Below are positions 1 to 7,932 of a stretch of DNA of 64,000 nucleotides, in pieces. The notes below the pieces were generated by a model, which ran no database searches, was not told the origin of the DNA, and saw only the letters and a program-made list of their open reading frames with translations. A program made the translations under genes and the position numbers. The stretch is from an uncultured Bacteroidales bacterium (GTDB lineage: Bacteria; Bacteroidota; Bacteroidia; Bacteroidales; P3): NCBI GenBank assembly GCA_900315935.1, contig ONBB01000009.1, positions 19,483 through 83,482 of the forward strand, written 5' to 3'. Numbering within the stretch: the first letter of the stretch is position 1; each line of letters begins with the position of its first letter.

Positions 1-944
1 AGCAGCAGGGGCAGGTGGTCGCTGAGGCCGCCTTCGTAGCGGGGCCCCTGGTTGGTGCGGAGGGGTCGGACGCCGGGGCGGCGCTCTTCGGGGGTGAGCA
101 GGTGGCCGAAGCGTATCAGCTTGAGTTTGCGCACATTCCAACTGTCGTCGGAGAGGAAAAAGACGGCGTCGATGTAGCGCCACTCGCCCTGGAACTTGTG
201 GCTGCCCCAGTCGTCGGGCAGGCGGTAGTCGAGGTTGCGGATGCCGTCGGGGCTGACGGTATCGCCACGGAAGCCCATGCCGTGGGCGATGGCGGGCTCG
301 TCGGCGGTGGAGTTCATGTCGCCCATGGCGATGACGGCGGCCTGGGGGTAGCGCTTGTGCAGCCGCAGCATCTGGCTGCGAAGCTTCTGGGCGATGCGCA
401 GGCGGTGCCGGTCGGCCTCTTCCCCACCGCGCTTGGAGGGCCAGTGGTTGAGGAAGAGCACCACCGTGTCGCCCTCGGGCGTGGTGCCCTCCACCTGCAG
501 TATGTCGCGCGTGTAGAAGCCTGTGGTGGAGTCGGATACACGTATCGGCTTGCTGAAAAAGACGCGGAAACGGTCGCGGCGGTAGAGCAGCGCGACGTCG
601 ATGCCGCGGCGGTCGGGCGAGTCGTAGTGCACGTAGCGGTAGCCGAACTGGCGCAGGGGCGTGGCGTTGCAGAGTTCCTTGAGCACCCACGCGTTCTCCA
701 CCTCGGCCAGCCCCACCACGTCGGGCAACTCCATCTGCAGCAGGGTTTTGTAGAGCCCTTGGATTTTGTCGTTCAGCTTGCGGCGGGTCCAATGGTAGTC
801 GCCGCGGGGCGTGAAGTCGTCGTCGGCCGTGTGGGGGTCGTCGCGTGTGTCGAAGAGGTTCTCCACGTTCCACCAGGCGGCGGTGAAAATGGACGGAGAT
901 TGTGATTGGACAGACAAAGGCATAAGCATCAGCAGTAGGGACAT
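1..944 (-). CDS. Endonuclease/exonuclease/phosphatase family protein (3' end outside window)
   Basis: The reverse strand reads as a metal-dependent EEP-fold hydrolase; the gene runs off the window start, so the C-terminus is missing. Visible motifs are WNVENLFDT (residues 25-33, first metal-binding Asn/Glu strand), LNHWPSKRGG in the middle, GDMNS (catalytic Asp/Asn) and SDHLPL (terminal Asp-His pair). A hydrophobic start (MSLLLMLMPL) suggests an exported protein. The family covers nucleases, sphingomyelinase-like and inositol phosphatases; Bacteroidales copies are normally annotated only as endonuclease/exonuclease/phosphatase family, and the substrate cannot be read here. The chosen ATG lies inside a palindromic repeat (935-1006), so the start is slightly uncertain. 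The gene follows the EF-hand membrane protein gene on the same strand with about 70 bp between them. Confidence 0.9.
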   Translation of the reverse strand, partial: MSLLLMLMPLSVQSQSPSIFTAAWWNVENLFDTRDDPHTADDDFTPRGDYHWTRRKLNDKIQGLYKTLLQMELPDVVGLAEVENAWVLKELCNATPLRQFGYRYVHYDSPDRRGIDVALLYRRDRFRVFFSKPIRVSDSTTGFYTRDILQVEGTTPEGDTVVLFLNHWPSKRGGEEADRHRLRIAQKLRSQMLRLHKRYPQAAVIAMGDMNSTADEPAIAHGMGFRGDTVSPDGIRNLDYRLPDDWGSHKFQGEWRYIDAVFFLSDDSWNVRKLKLIRFGHLLTPEERRPGVRPLRTNQGPRYEGGLSDHLPLL

Positions 945-1006
945 GGCGTGCCATGTCCGCCGGCATCCGCAGAGGCGCTTGCGGACACGGCGCGCCGTGT
1001 CCCTAC
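935..1006. repeat. Compound palindromic intergenic repeat (REP/BIME-like)
   Basis: Two near-identical GC-rich palindromes, one around GGACATGGC/GCCATGTCC and one around GGACACGGC/GCCGTGTCC, stand about 20 bp apart. The whole block from GTAGGG to CCCTAC is itself an inverted repeat. It fills the spacer between two minus-strand genes and covers the start codon of the downstream one. Seen directly; function unknown. Confidence 0.85.
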
Positions 1007-1015
1007 CAAGGTAAT

Positions 1016-3073
1016 TCATGTAGCAGGTGTTTCGGCAGCGGCAACTTCCTCGGCAGGGGCTGCCTCCTCGGCCACGGGGGCCGGCTCCTCGGCAGGGGCG
1101 GGAGCCTCGACGGCCTCGACAGCCACGGGCTCAGGCTGCCAGGGCCAGCGGTGCTGCGTCAGCTTGAAGACGGCCAAGGCGATGGCAGCCAGCACGATGA
1201 GCCACAGCAGGCACTTCTTCCACCAGGCCATCTTCTTGTCGGCCAGCGGGTCCTTGCCCACAGCCTTGGGATATTTGGCCACCGAGGTGAGCAGCGCGCC
1301 GAAGGTGGTGTTCACCTTGACCATCGAGTTGATGGCCCAGCCGTTGGCGTTGAGCACGGGGCCAAGGTTGCGCTTGCGGAGCTTGAGCCAAGCCAGGAGC
1401 ATGGAGGGACCGCTGATGACGATGACCACCAAAGCGATGGCAATCAGCGGGTTGTACCATGCCGAGACGAGGAACTTGGCCACGGCGGCCAGCGCCATGC
1501 CGACGGCGCCGACGGCGAGGCCGATGGCGGCGAAGATACCGGCGAACTTGGCGATGTCGAAGGCGGGCTTGGGGGCGGCGGCGGGGTCGGCGGGCTTGCC
1601 GTCGGCGGCCTTGGCGGCGAGGTCGGTCGAGGCGGTGTCGGCCTTGGCGGTCATGTTGTCGAACTGCTTGCTCTCCTTCTCCTCGGCGCTCTTGTTGATT
1701 TTGTCGGTCACCCAGTTGCCGAACTTGCGGTAGGGGCTCCAGAAGGCCTGTCCGACGGAGATGGGGTTGTCGATGATTTTGGTGACGGTGGCGTCCCAGT
1801 CCTGGCCGTGGCGGTCGTAGAAGACGCCGTTCTTGCCCTCGCGGAAGTTGCGGATGTCGCCGGCGGTGACAACGGCGGCGATGTCCATCTCGCCCAGACC
1901 GGCTTTGGAGACGCAGTGGCAGTAGAGGATATACATGCCACTCAGGCCGGCCGAAGCGAGCTGCTTGCCCATGTCGGCCACTTTGACGCAGAGCTCGCAG
2001 CAGCGCTGGTCGATATAGAGTTTGCCAGCTTGGAAGACGGCCTCGGAGCCGACGGCGCGATTATAGAAATCTTTGAAGACCACGTAGTTGTGGAGCAGCG
2101 TGAAGTAGTCGCGGCAGAGTCGCAGCAGTTTCTCCACGGGTGCGAAGGCGGCGCTGTGCTCCTCCAGGCGGGCGGCGATGGCCTCGTTCATGGCGGTCTC
2201 GCCGGCGGCCTTCCAGGCGGTGTAGGCGTCGACCTTGGAGACGAGGGCGTTCCAGTCGTCCTCGTTGATGCTGTCGCCCTCGAGGGCGGCGAGCTCCTTG
2301 ACCGAGGCGACGGCGGCTTTCCAAGCGGGGTTGAGCCCGTCCACGAGGGGCAGGAGGGCCTCCTTGTTGGGGCGCGCCAGGGGGTAGGTGGAAATCTCTT
2401 CGATGTTGTCGCTGAGGTTGTTGGCGCTGATGGCGGCGATGCGCTCCACCTGCACGTCGAGCGCCTGGGCGGCGTCGGCGTCGAACTGGACGAGCTTGCA
2501 GCGCATGAAATAGTCGGCCACCTTGGCGCGGACGGCGTTCACGGCGGCCTCGGCGTCGTCGCTCTTGTCGCCGAAGGGTGGCTCGAAGGGCTCGGCATTC
2601 TGGGCCGTGTACTCGGCGCGGCATTTCTCTTCGAAGATGGCCATGTATTCCACCACCTCGGCGAGCGAGATGTCCTCCTTCTCCAGGCCCAAAGCCTTGA
2701 GGATGAGGCGTGCGGAGTCGAGCACCTGCTTGCCCTCGTCGGTGTCGGGCTGGATGTCGGCGAAAGCGATGTGGTCGCGGCCCTGGAGGAGGTAGTTGAG
2801 GTCGCGGAGCACCTTCTTGAGCCACTCGGCGGCGGCGATGATTTCGTTGACGCGGATGCGGCCGTCCTTGTCGGAGTCGAGCATGGCGAGGGTCTTCTCG
2901 TCGAACTCGAGCCCTTTGACGGGGCAGCTGAGGACGGTCCAGAGCTTCTGGTCCAGCTCGTGGAGGTGGGCTATGTCGGCAGCGGTCTCGATGTTGACGC
3001 GTGCCACACCGCCGACCATGCTGAACTTCCACTGATAGCCACTTTTGGAAACAAGCTTGTTATTCTTTGACAT
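1016..3073 (-). CDS. EF-hand containing multi-pass membrane protein of unknown function
   Basis: A 685-residue protein. Residues 66-77 form an EF-hand type loop (DSDKDGRIRVNE). The first two thirds are soluble-looking and alpha-helical. Three or more hydrophobic segments follow near residues 495-580 and 620-640, then an Ala/Glu/Pro-rich tail of about 45 residues. I do not recognise a named family; similar EF-hand hypotheticals exist in Bacteroidales. There is no signal peptide, so the N-terminal domain is probably cytoplasmic with the C-terminal part anchored in the inner membrane (inference). A good TAnnTTTG promoter lies 42 bp upstream, so it is transcribed independently. Calcium binding is suggested only by the single loop. 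Confidence 0.85.
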   Translation of the reverse strand: MSKNNKLVSKSGYQWKFSMVGGVARVNIETAADIAHLHELDQKLWTVLSCPVKGLEFDEKTLAMLDSDKDGRIRVNEIIAAAEWLKKVLRDLNYLLQGRDHIAFADIQPDTDEGKQVLDSARLILKALGLEKEDISLAEVVEYMAIFEEKCRAEYTAQNAEPFEPPFGDKSDDAEAAVNAVRAKVADYFMRCKLVQFDADAAQALDVQVERIAAISANNLSDNIEEISTYPLARPNKEALLPLVDGLNPAWKAAVASVKELAALEGDSINEDDWNALVSKVDAYTAWKAAGETAMNEAIAARLEEHSAAFAPVEKLLRLCRDYFTLLHNYVVFKDFYNRAVGSEAVFQAGKLYIDQRCCELCVKVADMGKQLASAGLSGMYILYCHCVSKAGLGEMDIAAVVTAGDIRNFREGKNGVFYDRHGQDWDATVTKIIDNPISVGQAFWSPYRKFGNWVTDKINKSAEEKESKQFDNMTAKADTASTDLAAKAADGKPADPAAAPKPAFDIAKFAGIFAAIGLAVGAVGMALAAVAKFLVSAWYNPLIAIALVVIVISGPSMLLAWLKLRKRNLGPVLNANGWAINSMVKVNTTFGALLTSVAKYPKAVGKDPLADKKMAWWKKCLLWLIVLAAIALAVFKLTQHRWPWQPEPVAVEAVEAPAPAEEPAPVAEEAAPAEEVAAAETPAT

Positions 3074-3114
3074 AAGTATGTTTTTTTGTTTTTGTGCAAT
3101 GAAATATAGCGCTG

Positions 3115-3122
3115 CAAAAGTA
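3115..3122 (-). promoter_or_regulatory. Bacteroidota -7 box (TACTTTTG) for the EF-hand membrane protein
   Basis: TACTTTTG on the minus strand matches the Bacteroidota sigma-ABfr -7 consensus TAnnTTTG and sits about 42 bp before the ATG at 3073, in an otherwise AT-rich leader. Confidence 0.7.
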
Positions 3123-3155
3123 CAACTTTTTTTGCAATCGGCAACAAAAAAAATA

Positions 3156-3458
3156 TCACTCCACGCGCTCGAGGAGGAAGCTGACGGGTCGAAAGCCGTC
3201 GTTGCAGCTGATCATGGCCGAGTGGGGGTTCTGCATCCAGCCGTCGAAGAAGTTGCCGCGGCCGGCCGCCAGCTCCTCGACAAACCAGCGCATGCTCTCC
3301 CATGCGCTGTCGCACATCCCTTCGGGCATCGCGCCGCCACGGCTCACCCACTCCTGCCCAACAACCACATCGCAGGCATGTGCTATCGGGTTTTCGAATT
3401 CCGCCTGCAGGTCCTTGTAGTCCGACTTGCGCATAACTGTAATTTTAACATCGTACAT
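3156..3458 (-). CDS. TIGR04076 family protein
   Basis: A 100-residue protein starting MYDVKITVMRK. The C-terminal half carries the family signature: PEGMCDSAW, then an F/L-rich segment, W.Q.P, and SCNDGFRPVSF at the end. This matches TIGR04076, a small family of unknown function in anaerobes, in length and motif order. I chose the ATG at 3458 rather than the longer frame start at 3560 because it begins at the conserved KITV strand and follows a promoter box at 3481-3488. No catalytic role is known; the conserved Cys residues could bind metal (inference). Confidence 0.85.
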   Translation of the reverse strand: MYDVKITVMRKSDYKDLQAEFENPIAHACDVVVGQEWVSRGGAMPEGMCDSAWESMRWFVEELAAGRGNFFDGWMQNPHSAMISCNDGFRPVSFLLERVE

Positions 3459-3480
3459 CGCATTCTCTGTTTTGCAGTTG

Positions 3481-3488
3481 CAAAAGTA
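3481..3488 (-). promoter_or_regulatory. -7 box (TACTTTTG) for the TIGR04076 gene
   Basis: TACTTTTG on the minus strand, 23 bp upstream of the ATG at 3458; matches TAnnTTTG. Confidence 0.65.
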
Positions 3489-3541
3489 CGACTTTTTTCC
3501 CACAGGGCGAACTTTTTTTCTGCACATCGGAAAAAAAATCT

Positions 3542-3549
3542 TACCTTTG
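3542..3549 (+). promoter_or_regulatory. -7 box (TACCTTTG) for the DUF1846-deoD operon
   Basis: TACCTTTG on the plus strand, 76 bp before the DUF1846 start codon; divergent from the TIGR04076 promoter. Confidence 0.65.
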
Positions 3550-3624
3550 CCGTGAAACAAGACATCATTATATTATCAACAACTGGTTGAACAACAAGCG
3601 ATTTGGCCAGAAAAATGTGTATTT

Positions 3625-5088
3625 ATGAAACAAGGTTTTGACAACGAGAAGTATCTGCGGATACAATCCGAACACATCAAAGAGCGCATCAGCAAGTTCG
3701 GCAATAAGCTTTATCTTGAATTTGGCGGTAAACTGTTCGACGACTACCACGCCAGCCGCGTGCTGCCCGGCTTCGAGCCCGACAGCAAGCTGAAGATGCT
3801 CACCCAACTGAAGGACGATGCCGAGATAGTCATCGTGATCAGCGCCGTAGACATTGAGAAGAACAAGAAGCGCGGCGACCTCGGCATCACCTACGACGAG
3901 GACGTGCTGCGCCTGCGCGACGCTTTTATGGAGCGCGGCTTTATGGTGAGCGGTGTGGTCATCACCCATTACAGCGGCCAGGCCAGCGCTACGGCCTACC
4001 ACGAGCGCCTCCACCGCCTCGGCATCAAGGCATACTACCATTATATTATTGAGGGGTATCCCACCAACGTGGAGCTCATCGACTCGGACGAGGGCTTCGG
4101 CAAGAACGACTACGTCGAGACCACGCGCCCGCTGGTGGTCGTTACCGCCCCGGGGCCCGGCAGCGGCAAAATGGCCGTATGCCTCAGCCAGCTCTACCAG
4201 GAGAACAAGCGCGGCATCAAGGCCGGCTACGCCAAGTTCGAGACCTTCCCCATCTGGAGCATACCGCTGAAACACCCCGTCAACATCGCCTACGAGGCCG
4301 CCACCGCCGACCTCAACGATGTGAACATGATTGACCCCTTCCACCTGGAAGCCTACGGCGAGACCGCCGTCAACTACAACCGCGACATAGAGATATTCCC
4401 CGTCTTGAATGCCATCTTCGACGGTATCTATGGAGAAAATCCCTACAAGTCGCCCACCGACATGGGGGTCAACATGGCCGGTTTCTGCATCTGCGACGAC
4501 GAGGTCTGCTGCCAGGCATCGAAGGATGAAATCATCCGCCGCTACTATGCCGCCCTGTGCGCCTATGCCGAAGGGAAGCCCAACGAGGCTGAAATCAACA
4601 AGATAGCCCTGCTCATGAAGCAGGCCAAGATATCGACCGACGACCGTCGCGCCACCGTGGCCGCCAAGGAGCGCCGCGACAAAGAAGGCGCCCCCTCCGC
4701 CGCCATCGAACTCTCCGACGGTACCATCATCACCGCTCACAGCGGCGACCTGCTCGGTGCCTGCGCAGCACTGCTGCTCAACGCACTCAAACACCTGGCC
4801 GGCATTGACCACAGCGTCAAGCTCATCTCGCAGAAGATGATAGAGCCCATCCAGCACACCAAGGTCAACATGCTGCATGGCAGCAACCCGCGCCTGCACA
4901 CAGACGAGGTGCTGGTAACCCTCTCCATCCTCAGCCTGCTGGACGACAACTGCCGCCGCGCCCTCGACTGCCTCCCCATGCTCGACGGGTGCCAAATGCA
5001 CACCACGGTGATGACCAGCGAGGTAGACCGCAAGATATTCAAGAAACTCGGCGTCGGACTCACCTCCGAACCCGTCCGCAAAGATTAA
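3625..5088 (+). CDS. DUF1846 domain-containing protein (UPF0371)
   Basis: A 487-residue cytoplasmic protein, close to the usual length of DUF1846 (PF08903). Recognisable blocks are the start KQGFDNEKYLRIQSEHI, KLYLEFGGKLFDDYHASRVLPGF, the P-loop-like APGPGSGKMA near residue 180, and ETFPIWSIPLKHPVN. Structures of the family show a nucleotide-binding fold, but no reaction is firmly assigned. The gene starts 76 bp after a promoter box and is followed after 38 bp by deoD in the same direction, so a link to nucleotide or nucleoside metabolism is possible by context only. Family assignment is confident; function is unknown. Confidence 0.93.
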   Translation: MKQGFDNEKYLRIQSEHIKERISKFGNKLYLEFGGKLFDDYHASRVLPGFEPDSKLKMLTQLKDDAEIVIVISAVDIEKNKKRGDLGITYDEDVLRLRDAFMERGFMVSGVVITHYSGQASATAYHERLHRLGIKAYYHYIIEGYPTNVELIDSDEGFGKNDYVETTRPLVVVTAPGPGSGKMAVCLSQLYQENKRGIKAGYAKFETFPIWSIPLKHPVNIAYEAATADLNDVNMIDPFHLEAYGETAVNYNRDIEIFPVLNAIFDGIYGENPYKSPTDMGVNMAGFCICDDEVCCQASKDEIIRRYYAALCAYAEGKPNEAEINKIALLMKQAKISTDDRRATVAAKERRDKEGAPSAAIELSDGTIITAHSGDLLGACAALLLNALKHLAGIDHSVKLISQKMIEPIQHTKVNMLHGSNPRLHTDEVLVTLSILSLLDDNCRRALDCLPMLDGCQMHTTVMTSEVDRKIFKKLGVGLTSEPVRKD

Positions 5089-5126
5089 TCCAAACCTTTA
5101 ACTATAACCTTTAACCTATACCCCCT

Positions 5127-5831
5127 ATGACCCCTACCCCCCATAACAGCGCAAAACTCGGCGAGATAGCCGAAACCGTACTCATGGCCGGCGACCCGCT
5201 GCGCGTCAAATTCATGGCCGAGACCTACCTCGACAATCCCGTGCTCTTCAACCAGGTGCGCGGCATGCTGGGCTACACCGGCACCTACCGCGGCAAACGC
5301 ATCAGTGTGATGGGCCACGGCATGGGCGGCCCGTCGATAGGCATATACACCTACGAGCTGTACAACTTCTACAACGTGCAGACCATCATACGCGTGGGAT
5401 CGGCAGGCTCCATCCAGGAGGACCTCCATGTGGGCGACCTGGTCATTGCCACCGGCGCCTGCACCAACTCCAACTACGCCGCCCAGTATGAGCTGCCGGG
5501 CACATACGCTCCCATCGCCGACTTCGCGCTGGCGCGGCGCGCCGTCGAAGCCTGCGAGCGCATGGGCTACCGCCACCGCGTGGGCAACGTCCTCTCCTCC
5601 GACACATTCTACACCGAGAACCCCCACAACGAGCGCTGGCAGCACATGGGCGTGCTGGCCGTCGAGATGGAGATAGCCATGCTCTATATGAACGCCGCCC
5701 GCAGCGGCAGAAAGGCCCTCGGCATCTGCACCGTCTCCGACCATATCCTGACCGGCGAGGCCACCACCGCCGAGCAACGCCAGAACACCTTCACCAAGAT
5801 GATGGACGTAGCCTTTGCCATAGCCGACTAA
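5127..5831 (+). CDS. deoD: Purine-nucleoside phosphorylase DeoD
   Basis: A 234-residue hexameric-type purine nucleoside phosphorylase (EC 2.4.2.1), which splits purine (deoxy)nucleosides with phosphate into base and (deoxy)ribose-1-phosphate. Seen: VLMAGDPLR (phosphate-binding loop, residues 20-28), GHGMGGPSIGIYTYEL, RVGSAGSI, the nucleoside-contacting VEMEIA block, and CTVSDHI, which carries the catalytic Asp of the E. coli enzyme. Full length for the family. It lies 38 bp downstream of the DUF1846 gene and 44 bp upstream of the YciO/YrdC gene on the same strand, probably one transcript. Confidence 0.96.
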   Translation: MTPTPHNSAKLGEIAETVLMAGDPLRVKFMAETYLDNPVLFNQVRGMLGYTGTYRGKRISVMGHGMGGPSIGIYTYELYNFYNVQTIIRVGSAGSIQEDLHVGDLVIATGACTNSNYAAQYELPGTYAPIADFALARRAVEACERMGYRHRVGNVLSSDTFYTENPHNERWQHMGVLAVEMEIAMLYMNAARSGRKALGICTVSDHILTGEATTAEQRQNTFTKMMDVAFAIAD

Positions 5832-5875
5832 CCTTCGCCGAATACTAACCTACAGCCCGAAATTAATCTCAAATA

Positions 5876-6493
5876 ATGATATTGAAACTCTACAACGGCA
5901 ACCCCAACGTGCGCGATGTCAGGCGTGTGGCCGACATGCTGCGCAATGGGGGTGTCGCCATTCTGCCCACCGACACACTCTATTGCTTCGCCTGTTCGAT
6001 GGAAAGCAAGCGGGCGGCCGAGAGCATAGCCCAGCTCAAGGGCTTCAAGTTGAAGCAGGCCAAGTATTCGATGCTGTGCGCCTCGTTAAGTCAGGCATCG
6101 GAGTACTACCGCTCGGTGGACCGAGACACCTTCGCCCTGCTGAAGCAGTGCCTACCCGGCCCCTTCACGTTCATCATGGAGGCCGCGGGCAGCGTGCCGC
6201 GCAATTTCCAGAACGCCAACCACACCATCGGCATCCGTGTGCCGGAGAACGACATCACGCGCGCCGTCATCGAGGAGGTGGGCACGCCGCTTATCTGCAC
6301 CTCCGTGCGCCCGCTGGGCGAGGAGGACGAGCCGGAGAACTACACCGACCCCGAGCTTATCCACGACCGCTTCGGCACACGCGTGGACGTGGTGGTTGAC
6401 GGTGGAGTGGCCGACATCGAGGCATCGACGGTGATTGATTGCTCCGACGGTATCGAACTGGTACGACAGGGGAAAGGATGGGTCGAGCTATGA
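5876..6493 (+). CDS. Sua5/YciO/YrdC family protein (YciO-like)
   Basis: A 205-residue single-domain Sua5/YciO/YrdC protein. Seen: GGVAILPTDTLYCFACS (ATP/threonine binding region), LPGPFTFIM and TIGIRVPEND. Canonical TsaC/YrdC enzymes make threonylcarbamoyl-AMP for the tRNA t6A modification. This sequence looks closer to the YciO branch (ILPTDTLYCFAC rather than the canonical YPTE.YGLG motif), whose activity is weaker or different, so I do not assign tsaC. The stop codon overlaps the next ATG by the ATGA arrangement, so the holin-like gene is translationally coupled. Confidence 0.85.
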   Translation: MILKLYNGNPNVRDVRRVADMLRNGGVAILPTDTLYCFACSMESKRAAESIAQLKGFKLKQAKYSMLCASLSQASEYYRSVDRDTFALLKQCLPGPFTFIMEAAGSVPRNFQNANHTIGIRVPENDITRAVIEEVGTPLICTSVRPLGEEDEPENYTDPELIHDRFGTRVDVVVDGGVADIEASTVIDCSDGIELVRQGKGWVEL

Positions 6494-6945
6494 GCGAGAG
6501 TTTCTACACCCAGCGCAGCGGATGCCTGATGCGCCTGCTGCTGCTTTCGATAGCGGTCATCGTGGGAGCCTGGCTGCTGCCGGGCATACATGTGGAGTCG
6601 GTCTGGTCGGTATTCCTGACGGCGGTGGTCATATCGCTGCTGAACAACCTGCTGCGGCCGGTGCTTATCGTCATCACCCTGCCGGTAACCGCCGTAACGC
6701 TGGGGCTGTTCCTGTTTGTAATCAACGCGGTAATTATCCTATTGGCCTCAGGGCTGGTGAGCGGGTTCCATGTGGACAGCTTCTGGTCAGCGCTGCTGTT
6801 CAGCCTGGTGCTGACGGCGGTGAACTACCTGCTGGAGTGGCCCAACCGCTACATCAACCGCAGCCAGTTCAAGGGCAACCGACAGCCCCCCGAGGCCGAC
6901 ACCGACGACGAGGGCTTCACCCCATACGAAGAAATCAAAGATTGA
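6490..6945 (+). CDS. Phage holin family (superfamily IV) membrane protein
   Basis: A 151-residue protein with four hydrophobic segments between residues 12 and 112, matching the PF04020 family often called mycobacterial four-TM phage holin. In free-living Bacteroidota this is a chromosomal inner-membrane protein of unknown role, not evidence of a prophage. It contains the typical N.L.RP.L..ITLP...TLG core (NNLLRPVLIVITLPVTAVTL). I place the start at the ATG that overlaps the upstream TGA (ATGA at 6490-6493) rather than at 6439 or 6478. The tail is charged and acidic (EADTDDEG). It ends 5 bp before panC. Confidence 0.85.
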   Translation: MSESFYTQRSGCLMRLLLLSIAVIVGAWLLPGIHVESVWSVFLTAVVISLLNNLLRPVLIVITLPVTAVTLGLFLFVINAVIILLASGLVSGFHVDSFWSALLFSLVLTAVNYLLEWPNRYINRSQFKGNRQPPEADTDDEGFTPYEEIKD

Positions 6946-6950
6946 ACAAA

Positions 6951-7838
6951 ATGAAACAGATAACCCAAGCCGCCGGCCTACAGCAGGCTGTGCGGGAGGC
7001 CCGCGAAAAGGGTCTCACCATCGGACTGGTGCCCACCATGGGCGCCCTGCACGAGGGGCACCTCTCGCTCATCGAGCGCGCCATCGGCGAGAACGACATG
7101 GTAGTAGTATCCCTCTTTGTCAACCCCATACAGTTCAACAACAAGGAGGACCTTGAGAAATATCCCCGCACGCTGGAGGCCGACCTGCGCCTCATCGGCA
7201 CCCTTGAAGGGGCCGAGGCCAAAGTGGTGGCCTTCGCACCGACAGTGGAGGAGATGTACCCCGACGGCGAGCCCAAGGAGCAGTACAGCTTCGGCCCCGT
7301 GGAGGAGGTGATGGAGGGGCCGCGCCGCCCTGGACACTTCAACGGGGTGGCCGTGGTGGTGCGCCGCCTGTTCGACCTCAGCCAGCCCACCCGCGCCTAC
7401 TTCGGCGAGAAGGACTACCAGCAAATAGCCGTCATACGCGCCCTGCTGGAGCAGATAAAGTACCCCATCGAGCTGGTTCCCTGCCCCATCGTGAGGGCCG
7501 ACGACGGCCTGGCCCTCAGCAGCCGCAACATGCGCCTCTCGCCCGAGGCGCGCGCCATCGCACCGGTTATCAACGCCACGCTGGAGCAGGCGGCCGAGAT
7601 GGCGGAGTACGAGGAGGTGGACGATGTGAAGGAGTGGGTACTCGACACACTGGCCACCTTCCACGAAATCAATCCCCAGCCCAACGGCTTGCGCTTCGAG
7701 CCGGAGTACTTCGAGGTGGTGGACGCGCGCACGCTGCAGCCCATCGCCGACTGGAGCGAAGCGGGCGACCTCGGTGCCGTGGGCTGCATCGCCGTGTGGC
7801 TCGACGGAGTGCGCCTGATTGATATCGTCAAATTCTAA
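6951..7838 (+). CDS. panC: Pantothenate synthetase (pantoate-beta-alanine ligase)
   Basis: A 295-residue PanC (EC 6.3.2.1), which joins pantoate and beta-alanine with ATP for coenzyme A synthesis. Motifs: PTMGALHEGHLSLI with the HxGH nucleotide-binding signature (residues 26-39), FVNPIQF, GEKDYQQ (pantoate/ATP binding), and LSSRN, the KMSKS-like loop. The start is the ATG 5 bp after the holin-like gene stop, giving MKQITQ; the open frame continues far upstream but only as a shadow of the neighbour. panB and panD are not in the window. Confidence 0.97.
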   Translation: MKQITQAAGLQQAVREAREKGLTIGLVPTMGALHEGHLSLIERAIGENDMVVVSLFVNPIQFNNKEDLEKYPRTLEADLRLIGTLEGAEAKVVAFAPTVEEMYPDGEPKEQYSFGPVEEVMEGPRRPGHFNGVAVVVRRLFDLSQPTRAYFGEKDYQQIAVIRALLEQIKYPIELVPCPIVRADDGLALSSRNMRLSPEARAIAPVINATLEQAAEMAEYEEVDDVKEWVLDTLATFHEINPQPNGLRFEPEYFEVVDARTLQPIADWSEAGDLGAVGCIAVWLDGVRLIDIVKF

Positions 7839-7932
7839 CCCATCCCCATTGGCGGAACGCATCTATCGCCCCCGGGCGGGATGCCTCCGCCTCCATAAAA
7901 AAACAAACACCTGGCCAAGAACACCCTAGCAG

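Noticed and set aside
953-3070. A 705-residue plus-strand open frame opposite the EF-hand protein gene
   Set aside because: Very Gly/Val/Asp-rich composition typical of antisense shadows of GC-rich genes; the minus strand has promoter, start, EF-hand and membrane helices.
6490-6945. Prophage evidence from a holin-family gene
   Set aside because: PF04020 proteins are common chromosomal membrane proteins and no other phage genes are present.
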